NCBI RefSeq assembly: GCF_003860135.1
Contig: NZ_RQYN01000009.1
Location: forward strand, 1-64,000
Length of the DNA stretch: 64,000 nucleotides
Reading direction: 5' to 3'
Source of the DNA: Tannerella forsythia
Lineage (GTDB): Bacteria; Bacteroidota; Bacteroidia; Bacteroidales; Tannerellaceae
Shown: in pieces, positions 32,595 to 40,373 of the stretch
Layout: each line of letters starts with the position of its first letter
How positions within the stretch are numbered: position 1 is the first letter of the stretch
Notes under the pieces: model-generated
What the model was told of the DNA's origin: nothing
The model's database searches: none
What the model saw: the letters and a program-made list of their open reading frames with translations, nothing else
Position numbers and translations under genes: made by a program

Positions 32595-34028
32595 ATGACG
32601 GACGGATCATTCGAGATGATAGCCAAGACACTCTACGGGTTAGAGGATGTCTTGGCCGAAGAATTGACGGCGCTCGGCGCCGGGAACGTGCAGACGGGGC
32701 GACGCATGGTATCGTTCACGGGCGACAAAGCCATGCTCTATAAGGCGAACTTTCATTGTCGTACGGCGTTGCGTATTCTGGTGCCGATCGCGCGGTTTCG
32801 GGCGAACAACGCCGACACGGTATATCAGGAAGTGAAACGGATCGAATGGGAGAAGTATCTCTCACCCGAGAAGACATTTTCGGTCGATGCCGTAATCTAT
32901 TCCGAAGACTTCCACCACTCCAAGTTTGTCGCTTACCGCACCAAAGACGCGATTGCCGACTACTTCAACGAGCGCGTGGGAGAACGGCCGTCGGTGCGTT
33001 TGAGCAACCCGGACCTGTGCATCAACATTCACATCTCACACAAAGATTGCACACTGTCCATCGACAGTTCGGGCGAGAGCCTTCACAAGCGCGGCTATCG
33101 AACGGCACAGGGCGAAGCGCCCCTCAACGAAGTGCTTGCCGCCGGTATGATCCTGAAAACAGGATGGCGTGGCGAGTCGCATTTCGTCGATCCCATGTGC
33201 GGATCGGGCACCCTGCTGATCGAAGCGACCATGATCGCCCTGAACATCGCCCCGGGTATCTACCGAAAGGGCTTTGCCTTTGAACGATGGCCGGATTTCG
33301 ACCGCGACCTGTTCGACGAGATTTACAACGACGACTCCTCCGAACGCGAATTTTCGTTCAAATGCTACGGGTCGGATATCTCGCCGGTAACCGTCCAAAA
33401 AGCCGAAAAAAATATCCGGAGCGCGGGCCTGACGAAATACATCGAATTGCAAACGCTGCCTTTTCAACAATTCACCGAAGCGCCGCAGCCGGGCATCCTC
33501 ATCACGAATCCGCCTTATGGCGAACGTATCACGCCCGATAATATCAGCGAATTGTACAGTATGATCGGCGAACGGCTGAAGCACGTATTCACCGGATACA
33601 GCGCATGGATACTCAGCTACAAAGACGAGTGTTTCGATCGTATCGGATTGCGTCCCAAACACAAAATAAAATTAAGGAACGGCGACCTCGAATGCGAGTA
33701 CCGATGCTACGAACTGTTTGCCGGAACGAATAAAGCCTACAAGAAGGCTGAGGGCGAAAGAAAAAAGGCAGCGCCTCGGGCAATCGCCGAAAAGCAAAAC
33801 CGAAAGGAAATGGCTTCGGGCAATTACCCGAAAGGTGAAAACAAAGTGAAACGGCCTTCGGGCGATTACCCGAAAGCAGAAAACAAATGGAAACGGTCTT
33901 CGGGCAGTTACCCGAAGGGAGAAAACAAACTGAAACAGCCTTCGGGCGGTTACCCGAAAGGTGAAAACAAAGTGAAACGGCCTTCGGGCAGTTACCCGAA
34001 GGGCTACCGAAATATCTCGGAGCCGTAA
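32595..34028 (+). CDS. RlmL-like THUMP/class I methyltransferase with repetitive tail
   Basis: The protein resembles the RlmL/YpsC-type 23S rRNA (guanine-N2)-methyltransferases. A THUMP domain lies at about 40-160 (KTFSVDAVIYSEDFHHSKFVAYRTKDAIADYF). A UPF0020 methyltransferase domain follows, with the SAM motif FVDPMCGSGTLLIEA (about 196-210) and the catalytic NPPYGERI (about 306-313). The 477-residue protein ends in a tail (about 390-475) that is very basic. The tail contains five 14-residue repeats of the form SGxYPKGENKxKRP. These come from 42-bp DNA repeats with palindromic ends. An internal ATG at codon 8 is an alternative start. Confidence 0.9.
   Translation: MTDGSFEMIAKTLYGLEDVLAEELTALGAGNVQTGRRMVSFTGDKAMLYKANFHCRTALRILVPIARFRANNADTVYQEVKRIEWEKYLSPEKTFSVDAVIYSEDFHHSKFVAYRTKDAIADYFNERVGERPSVRLSNPDLCINIHISHKDCTLSIDSSGESLHKRGYRTAQGEAPLNEVLAAGMILKTGWRGESHFVDPMCGSGTLLIEATMIALNIAPGIYRKGFAFERWPDFDRDLFDEIYNDDSSEREFSFKCYGSDISPVTVQKAEKNIRSAGLTKYIELQTLPFQQFTEAPQPGILITNPPYGERITPDNISELYSMIGERLKHVFTGYSAWILSYKDECFDRIGLRPKHKIKLRNGDLECEYRCYELFAGTNKAYKKAEGERKKAAPRAIAEKQNRKEMASGNYPKGENKVKRPSGDYPKAENKWKRSSGSYPKGENKLKQPSGGYPKGENKVKRPSGSYPKGYRNISEP
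33772..34003 (+). repeat. 42-bp palindromic tandem repeat inside the methyltransferase gene
   Basis: Five units begin at 33814, 33856, 33898, 33940 and 33982, each opening with CTTCGGG-N6-CCCGAA (6-8 bp arms) followed by a GAAAACAAA-type segment. A degenerate unit precedes them near 33772. The 42-bp period keeps the reading frame. Confidence 0.9.
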
Positions 34029-34064
34029 AAACCGTACAGCGACGTCAGAAAAAAGACGAACGAC

Positions 34065-36269
34065 ATGAACTCAATCAGAAAAAACAAACCGATGAAAAAG
34101 ATTTACGTATTGCTTTGTCTCGCATTACTCGCAACGCAAATGAGCGCACAGGAAAAAACATTAACATTTCAAGACCTGATACCGGGGGGTAGAAACAACC
34201 ATCGATTCGTGCCGAAAAACATCCGGCAACTTCAATGGTGCGGTGATTTTTATACGTATGTAAAAGGGGACAGCCTGCTGATGGCAAAACCGACAGACGG
34301 CTCGGAGCAAGTCGCTTTCACACGTGCCGCCCTAAGCGACCGGCTCATTGCAGCCGGTCTGCCCGAGATTTCGTCCATGCCGGCGTTCTTCGTGCCGGAT
34401 GCTTCCGTGCCCGTGATCGCTTTCCAGTACAAAGGGAATCGGGTGCATTACGACCTGCGAAAAGGAGACATCGTAGCGAAGTATAAACCGGATCCGACAG
34501 GCAGCCGTTGGGAATATGACAAGGCGAACGGACGTATCGCGTTCACACGCGAAAATAATATCTGCATTCTTTCGCCCGACGGTACGACCGAGACGGTGAC
34601 GAATGAGACGGATAAAGGCATTGTCTGCGGTACAGCCGTGCACCAAAACGAGTTCGGTATTTACAAAGGGCTCTTCTGGTCGCCCGAAGGTACGGCGTTG
34701 GCTTTCTACCGGATGGACGAAACCATGGTCGCGGATTATCCGATCGTACATGTCGATGCACGCATCGCCCGGGCCGAACCGTTCAAATATCCGATGGCCG
34801 GGATGAAGAGCCACGAAGTGACGGTCGGCGTCTATCATCTCTCCACGAAACAAACCGTTTGGCTGAAAACAGGTTTGCCGAAAGAGAAATTCTTGACAAA
34901 CATCGCCTGGAGTCCCGACGCGAAAAGCATTTATCTGGCCGAACTGAACCGCGGACAAGATACCTGCCGACTGGTGCGCTACGACGCCCATACCGGACAA
35001 CGTGAGGCGGAGCTTTTTGTCGAAACGAACGCACGTTACGTCGAGCCGCAAGCGCCGGTGCTCTTTCGTCCCGGCAACCCGCGTCAGTTCGTCTGGCAAA
35101 GTCAGCGCGACGGATTTAATCACCTCTATCTCTACGATACCGACGGTAAACTGCTCAAACAACTGACGTCGGGACGATGGCTCGTGAAAGAAGTCCTCGG
35201 TTTCGATGCCAAGGGAGAGAATCTGTTCTTTACCGCCACGGCACCGCGCGATGCTCATTCGCAGGAAGACGGCAGCGCGCTTGAAACCTACGCGTGGCGA
35301 CTGCACGTGAAAACCGGCAAACGTGATTGCCTGACCGAAAAGAAAGGCATGCACAGTGTTTCAGCCAACGCGACATATACTTACCTGATCGACCGGGTTT
35401 CGTCGCCGGAGATACCGCGCGACATCGACCTCGTGCGCGTCAATGACCGACGGACAGTGAAATCCCTCCTGTCAGCCAAAAATCCTTTCGCAAGCTACGA
35501 CATGCCGACGATCCGCACCGGCACGCTCACGGCGGCCGATGGTAAGACGCCGCTGCATTATCGCCTCGTAACGCCTCCGGGCATGGACGAGACGAAGAAG
35601 CACCCGGCCATTATCTACGTCTACGGAGGCCCTCACGCGCAGCTCGTCACCGGCGGATGGATGAACGGCGTCGGCGGTTGGGATCTTTATATGGCACGCC
35701 AAGGATACGTGATGCTGACGATCGACGGACGCGGATCGGCAAATCGCGGCTTCGAGTTCGAGAGCGTCATTCACCGGAACCTCGGCGAAGCGGAAATGGC
35801 CGACCAGATGAAAGGGGTCGAACTGCTCCGATCGTTACCCTATGTAGACCGCGAACGTCTCGGTGTACACGGCTGGAGCTACGGCGGATTCATGACGACC
35901 AACCTGATGCTGACGCATCCCGACGTGTTCAAAGCAGGTGTAGCCGGAGGCCCGGTGATCGACTGGCACCGCTACGAAATCATGTACGGTGAGCGGTATA
36001 TGGATCATCCGAAAGAGAATCCCGAAGGATATGAGAAGGCGAACCTGCTACGCAAAGCCGGTAACTTAAAAGGACGTCTGCTGCTTATTCACGGCACCAC
36101 CGACCCGGTTGTCGTTTGGCAACATAGCCAGCTCTTTCTGAAAGCCTGCATCGATGCCGGCACATTCCCCGACTACTTCGTCTACCCCGGTCATCCGCAC
36201 AATGTCATCGGCAAAGACCGCCCGCATCTTTACGAAAAGATAACACGGTATTTCGAAGATCATCTTTAA
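34065..36269 (+). CDS. Dipeptidyl peptidase IV (S9 family)
   Basis: The enzyme removes Xaa-Pro dipeptides from peptide N-termini in the periplasm or on the surface, feeding peptide use. The 734-residue protein has a signal peptide (MKKIYVLLCLALLATQMSAQ from codon 10, an equally likely start at 34092). A DPPIV N-terminal beta-propeller spans about 40-480, and an alpha/beta hydrolase domain follows. The catalytic residues are Ser605 in HGWSYGGFMTT, Asp680 in HGTTDPVV and His712 in PGHPHNV. The spacing of 75 and 32 residues agrees with what I recall of the Porphyromonas gingivalis enzyme. It also has the propeller motif DETMVADYPIVHVDAR with the acidic pair region. Confidence 0.95.
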   Translation: MNSIRKNKPMKKIYVLLCLALLATQMSAQEKTLTFQDLIPGGRNNHRFVPKNIRQLQWCGDFYTYVKGDSLLMAKPTDGSEQVAFTRAALSDRLIAAGLPEISSMPAFFVPDASVPVIAFQYKGNRVHYDLRKGDIVAKYKPDPTGSRWEYDKANGRIAFTRENNICILSPDGTTETVTNETDKGIVCGTAVHQNEFGIYKGLFWSPEGTALAFYRMDETMVADYPIVHVDARIARAEPFKYPMAGMKSHEVTVGVYHLSTKQTVWLKTGLPKEKFLTNIAWSPDAKSIYLAELNRGQDTCRLVRYDAHTGQREAELFVETNARYVEPQAPVLFRPGNPRQFVWQSQRDGFNHLYLYDTDGKLLKQLTSGRWLVKEVLGFDAKGENLFFTATAPRDAHSQEDGSALETYAWRLHVKTGKRDCLTEKKGMHSVSANATYTYLIDRVSSPEIPRDIDLVRVNDRRTVKSLLSAKNPFASYDMPTIRTGTLTAADGKTPLHYRLVTPPGMDETKKHPAIIYVYGGPHAQLVTGGWMNGVGGWDLYMARQGYVMLTIDGRGSANRGFEFESVIHRNLGEAEMADQMKGVELLRSLPYVDRERLGVHGWSYGGFMTTNLMLTHPDVFKAGVAGGPVIDWHRYEIMYGERYMDHPKENPEGYEKANLLRKAGNLKGRLLLIHGTTDPVVVWQHSQLFLKACIDAGTFPDYFVYPGHPHNVIGKDRPHLYEKITRYFEDHL

Positions 36270-36374
36270 AAGTGAATGATGAAGCCATTTCGGGCGTTTA
36301 GTTGTTGGTTGATTTGATTGTTTAGACAAAAATTCATCGTTGTCCGATAAAACTTTTTTCGCAAGATAAAAATA

Positions 36375-36405
36375 AGGGCTGATTCTACCTTCCGGAATCA
36401 GCCCT
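36375..36405. terminator. 11-bp hairpin between DPPIV and the pseudogene
   Basis: AGGGCTGATTC (36375-36385) pairs perfectly with GAATCAGCCCT (36395-36405) around a 9-nt loop. On the minus strand it is followed by TTATTTTTATC, which suits termination of transcripts from the lipoprotein side. It may also stop DPPIV transcripts. Confidence 0.55.
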
Positions 36406-36469
36406 GTATCGTTGTTTCCTTGTCTCCAAACAAAACGCAAGCAACGATGAGTATAGAAATCCGCCTCTC

Positions 36470-36728
36470 CTCGGACGCATATTATTTGTGACTCCTAAAA
36501 TCAGCTAATGCACAATCCACCGTAACATGGTCCTTAATATCTTGAAGAGACAGGGTTAACTTTTCTTTCCCTCCATAAGTGATCTCTTTAGATTAACCAT
36601 ACGCTAGTTCGAAGACCTCGACCACATCCCCGATCTGCCGTTGATCGGTTGATGTACCTGTCTCTTTCTCACACCCCGCTACGCCTAACAACAGAAGCAA
36701 AGCGCTTGTCCATAGACTTTACACCCTG
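36470..36728 (-). pseudogene. Truncated, mutated copy of the adjacent lipoprotein gene
   Basis: This stretch is about 90% identical to the 5' part of the lipoprotein gene at 36738-37331. It reads LLLLLGVAGCEKETGTSTDQRQIGDVVEVFELAYG and then a stop where the intact gene has Gln (CAA to TAA, 36595-36593). A second in-frame stop lies at 36484-36482, and an in-frame TAA replaces the start region (36721-36719). The 3' half is absent. It is a decaying tandem duplication, located directly downstream of the intact copy. Confidence 0.88.
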
Positions 36729-36737
36729 CTCCTACTG

Positions 36738-37331
36738 TCATTTACTGTTTGAAGTTAAAATAAAGACCAGTTTATAATCTTCCACACGAGCTTCGGGCGA
36801 TGCATATTTACAGAGGGAAGCCTTACCGATAAAGATTCTGAAAGCTCCTTGCTTTATCGGTGTACCTTCACCAAAAAGACTCCGGAAGCGATCAGAGTAA
36901 TAGGAACGATCTTTGGCATTGGCCGGAGCGGCGTTGATTTCTTCGATTAAGCGAGTCATATCTTTTACCTCGTCTCCTTTTCCCGCGTAGGGTAATGCCC
37001 CGCAAGGTTTGGAAGAAACTTCGATCCGTTTTTTCTCATTGTTTATTTGCAGATAAGCATCGATTTTGACGGACGCGTATTCTTCGCGATTCTTAAAATC
37101 AGCTAATGCGCAATTCACCGTAACATGGTCCTTAATATCTTGAAGAGACAGGGTAAACTTTTCTTTCCCACCATAAGTGATCTCTTTAGATTGACCATAC
37201 GCCAATTCGAAGACCTCGACCACATCCCCGATTTGCCGTTGATCGGTTGATGTACCGGTCTCTTTCTCACACCCCGCTACGCCTAACAGCAGAAGCAGGG
37301 TACTCATCCATACAATCCTTTTCTGTCTCAT
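36738..37331 (-). CDS. Predicted lipoprotein, unknown function
   Basis: The 197-residue protein has a lipoprotein signal (IVWMSTLLLLLGVAGC) followed by EKETGTSTDQRQIGDVVEVF. The body contains a beta-type domain (GGKEKFTLSLQDIKDHVTVNCALADFK) and a C-terminal part (IKQGAFRIFIGKASLCKYASPEARVEDYKLVFILTS). I do not recognise the family. A broken partial copy follows downstream. The region upstream (37332-38221) is repeat-rich and has no identified promoter. Confidence 0.75.
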   Translation of the reverse strand: MRQKRIVWMSTLLLLLGVAGCEKETGTSTDQRQIGDVVEVFELAYGQSKEITYGGKEKFTLSLQDIKDHVTVNCALADFKNREEYASVKIDAYLQINNEKKRIEVSSKPCGALPYAGKGDEVKDMTRLIEEINAAPANAKDRSYYSDRFRSLFGEGTPIKQGAFRIFIGKASLCKYASPEARVEDYKLVFILTSNSK

Positions 37332-37489
37332 ATTCTTCCGATTTTAAATGTTAATATTTCGTTTCGTGTTCCGGCTATTCTTTGTGTTACCTGCCCTATA
37401 TGATGCAAAAAAGAGCAAAAACGTGGCATCGCGAAATGTTAAAATGACAAGAGAATGAAGAATCACGAATGACAAATTACGAACACAAG

Positions 37490-37870
37490 TAAGTGAAAAG
37501 TGAAAAACGAAGAGTGAAAAGTGGAGCAAAGTAGTCAAGTAGCAAAGTAGTTAAAGGTAGTCAGAGTAGTAAAGAATAACCATTGACAAATGACAATTGA
37601 CAATTAATTTACGCTGACCGCTGAAAGAGCCCTGAAAGGGCGCGTTAATTCAGCCCAATGCGCAGCGTTGGGAAAAAACAGCACCCTCGGCAGAGGGCTG
37701 AAAGCCTGATATAACAATGGTTTTTGGTTTGATTATTTATCCGAATGCAAACGAAACTTGATCGTGAAAAGTGGAAAAACGAATAGTGAATAGTGAAAAG
37801 TGAAAAACGAATAGTGAAAAGTGAATAGTGAAAAGTGAAAAACGAATAGTGAAAAGTGACGGATGACCGA
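37490..37870. repeat. Low-complexity GTGAAAA tracts and partial dispersed-element copy C
   Basis: Two tracts (about 37493-37525 and 37763-37860) are made of AGTGAAAAGTG and GTGAAAAACGAATA units. Between them, 37612-37710 is an inverted partial copy of the dispersed element: on this strand GAGCCCTGAAAGGGCG, then TTAATTCAGCCCAATGCG and AGGGCTGAAAGCCTG. No gene is supported in 37332-37938. Confidence 0.65.
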
Positions 37871-37938
37871 CTGATCGCTAAATTATTTTTGGCGTTTATC
37901 AATCTCTATCCATTTTTATTCCCCGTATCGTTGATTAT

Positions 37939-38170
37939 AATCAATCTCAGTTGTGATTCATCTCCCGCAAATTGTTTCTAACAAATCACAAGTGTGATTG
38001 ATCTCCTGCAAATTGTTTCTAATAAATCACAAGTGTGATTTATCCCCCGCAAATTGTTTCTAATAAATCACAAGTGTGATTTATCTCCTACAAATTGATT
38101 GTAACAAATCACAAGTGTGATTGATCTCCCACAAATTGTTTCTAACAAATCACAAGTGTGATTCATTTGC
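37939..38170. repeat. 41-bp hairpin tandem array downstream of mutL
   Basis: Units start at 37939, 37980, 38021, 38062, 38103 and 38144, a constant 41-bp period. Each carries AAATCAC-AAGT-GTGATT (the first unit diverges) followed by a linker like ATCTCCCGCAAATTGTTTCT. The repeat is clearly related to the array at 10273-10570: same period, same ATCTCCCGCAAATTG core and same stem arms as its units 6-7. It lies just past the mutL stop. Confidence 0.9.
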
Positions 38171-38221
38171 CGCAAGGCGTTTTTCATCGATTCGCGCGAG
38201 GGATTGAGCGTCTTTGCACAG

Positions 38222-40048
38222 TCAGCTCCTGAAGCGCGAGGCAAGTTCGTCGTCCGTGAGGATAAAGAGGATCGGTTTTCCATCGGGCGTGAGGCGGTTC
38301 GATTCGGACGAGAACAGGGCGGCCATCATCGCTTCCATTTCTTCGACGGTGAGCGGTTTACCCGGACGTATGGCGGCCGACTGAGCCAGCGAGAGCGCAA
38401 GAGCTTCGGCCATCTCGTCGCCGATCGCGCCGCACAATTCGGCCGCACAATGGACGAGGTCTTTGAGCAGTTCGGCGGGATTGTTCTCTTCCACTCCGGC
38501 CGGAAGCGCCGTGATCGAGTAACTGTTGTTGCCCATCGGATTAAGGTCGAAGCCCAGCCGGCGCAAGTCGTCCATCAAGCTCGGAACCAAAGCGGCTTCG
38601 GCGGGTGTAAGCTCGACAAGCTCGGGGAAGAGCATCTGCTGTGAGGCCGCTTTCTGCTGTCTGACGTTGCGGATGTATTGATTGTACAGAATCCGCACAT
38701 GCGCCCGATGTTGGTCGATCAGTACCAGCCCCGATTTCAGCGAAGTGATGATATAACGGTTCTTATACTGGAAGCAGGGAGAGGAAACGTCGGGGAAGAG
38801 CGTTTCCGACTTCGGCTCGCACGAAGGAATATCGGCCGTCAGTCCGCTCTCTTCCGAAGGGTCTCTGCGTCCTTTTTCGAAATCCTGATACAGCATTTCC
38901 CAATTTCGTTCGGGATAAGACGGCCGATGCGACGTCTGAAACGGATTGTATTTCGTATCGACCTGCACGACGGGGGGGCGGATACTTCCCTGCGTCGAAG
39001 GATTATATACCGGAATATCGATCGCGCCTTCGGTATCGAAGTCGATGCTCGGCACGGAATTCGATTTGCCCAGCGCTTCGCGCACGGCCGACGAAAGAAT
39101 CTGCCAAATGGGCTGTTCGTTCTCGAACTTGATTTCCGTTTTGGTAGGATGGATATTCACGTCGATTTCGGACGGGTCTAACGTCATATAAATAAAATAA
39201 TCCGGCCATTCGCCCGCCGGTATCAACGGCTCGTAAGCGTGCATGACGGCTTTGTGGAAATACGGATGCCGCATATATCGTCCGTTGACGAAGAAATAGT
39301 TCTGATACCCGCGCCGACGCACGGTATCCGTCCGTCCGATGAATCCTTCGATTTTCACGAGCGAAGTCGCGCTTTCGAGCGGGAGGAGTTTTTGATGGAA
39401 ACTTTTTCCGAATACGTTCACGATGCGTTGGCGCAGCGCCGATGCCGGCAAGTTCATCACCTCCGCATCGTTGTGATAGAGCTTGAAAGCAATCTGCGGA
39501 TGTACGAGTGCGACCCGCTCGAACTCGGTCATGATGTTGCGAAATTCCGTTTCGTTCGATTTGAGAAACTTACGGCGCACGGGCACATTGTAGAACAGGT
39601 TTTTAATCGAGAAAATCGCTCCTTCGATGCAGGCATCGGCTTCGATCGATTCGAGCACGGAGCCGGAAATCGAGAGCTTCGTCCCCAGCTCGGCGCCTCT
39701 TGCCCGCGTGCGCAGCTCGACTTGCGCCACCGCCGCAATCGAAGCCAGCGCCTCGCCGCGAAAACCCATCGTGCGCAAAGCATAGAGGTCTTTCGCATCC
39801 GAAATCTTCGAGGTAGCGTGACGCTCGAATGCCATGCGGGCATCGGTCTCCGACATACCTTTGCCGTTGTCTACCACCTGTACGAGCGTGCGTCCCGCGT
39901 CCTTGACATGGACGGTGATCTCCGTCGCTTCCGCGTCGACGGCGTTCTCCATCAATTCTTTTACGACCGAGGCAGGCCGCTGAATGACTTCGCCGGCTGC
40001 GATCTGGTTGGCAATGTGGTCGGGTAATAAATGAATGATGTCGCTCAT
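38222..40048 (-). CDS. mutL: DNA mismatch repair protein MutL
   Basis: MutL couples mismatch recognition by MutS to strand incision. The 608-residue protein has the GHKL ATPase motifs near its N-terminus: ELMENAVDAEATEI, QVVDNGKGM, RHATSKI and LRTMGFRGEALASI. The C-terminal dimerisation domain includes QQMLFPELVELTPAEAALV and ACRP-like (SAAIRPGKPLTVEEMEAMMAALF) segments. I see no clear DQHA(X)2E(X)4E endonuclease motif; the equivalent stretch reads LVLIDQHRAHVRILYNQY. Its ATG overlaps the stop of the upstream small gene. It is the last gene of the ten-gene run. Confidence 0.96.
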   Translation of the reverse strand: MSDIIHLLPDHIANQIAAGEVIQRPASVVKELMENAVDAEATEITVHVKDAGRTLVQVVDNGKGMSETDARMAFERHATSKISDAKDLYALRTMGFRGEALASIAAVAQVELRTRARGAELGTKLSISGSVLESIEADACIEGAIFSIKNLFYNVPVRRKFLKSNETEFRNIMTEFERVALVHPQIAFKLYHNDAEVMNLPASALRQRIVNVFGKSFHQKLLPLESATSLVKIEGFIGRTDTVRRRGYQNYFFVNGRYMRHPYFHKAVMHAYEPLIPAGEWPDYFIYMTLDPSEIDVNIHPTKTEIKFENEQPIWQILSSAVREALGKSNSVPSIDFDTEGAIDIPVYNPSTQGSIRPPVVQVDTKYNPFQTSHRPSYPERNWEMLYQDFEKGRRDPSEESGLTADIPSCEPKSETLFPDVSSPCFQYKNRYIITSLKSGLVLIDQHRAHVRILYNQYIRNVRQQKAASQQMLFPELVELTPAEAALVPSLMDDLRRLGFDLNPMGNNSYSITALPAGVEENNPAELLKDLVHCAAELCGAIGDEMAEALALSLAQSAAIRPGKPLTVEEMEAMMAALFSSESNRLTPDGKPILFILTDDELASRFRS

Positions 40049-40356
40049 TAACGAATGTAGAAGAACCAGTAAATGACGGCGAGAATGGCGAGGATAAGCA
40101 GTAAACGCATATTCTTGTAGATGCGGTCGCGCACGTCGTCGCCTTTTGCTTTGCTTCTCTTCAGGTGCGTCGTTCCTTCGACGAAACTGCCCCTGATGGC
40201 CTCTTTGTATTGCTCGTAATCGGTTTCTTCGACGCCCATTTCCATTTTTACCCGATGAATTCGCTTCTCGAGATTCTCCTTACGGGGATCCCAATAAATC
40301 GGTTTGTGCTCGAACTGCCGAGGCTTGCGCACGTTATAAAAAGAAAACATTCCCAT
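40048..40356 (-). CDS. Small conserved membrane protein
   Basis: The 102-residue protein opens MGMFSFYNVRKPRQFEHKPIYWDPRKENLE. It continues with a charged helical middle and ends in one membrane helix (LLLILAILAVIYWFFYI). The type is familiar from Bacteroidales genomes next to mutL, but its function is not known. A tail-anchored inner-membrane location with the bulk in the cytoplasm is an inference from topology. Stop and mutL start overlap by one base, so translation is probably coupled. Confidence 0.8.
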   Translation of the reverse strand: MGMFSFYNVRKPRQFEHKPIYWDPRKENLEKRIHRVKMEMGVEETDYEQYKEAIRGSFVEGTTHLKRSKAKGDDVRDRIYKNMRLLLILAILAVIYWFFYIR

Positions 40357-40373
40357 GATTGTCCCTATCGATT

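Noticed and set aside
34332-35354. Minus-strand open frame of 340 codons opposite DPPIV
   Set aside because: It is a shadow of the dipeptidyl peptidase gene, which has its full catalytic triad in the other strand.
36066-36440. Minus-strand frame of 124 codons overlapping the end of DPPIV
   Set aside because: It overlaps the DPPIV active-site coding region and the 11-bp hairpin, and has no start signal or domain.
37939-38170. CRISPR array
   Set aside because: As with the first array, the units are contiguous and the linkers are near-identical, so there are no spacers.
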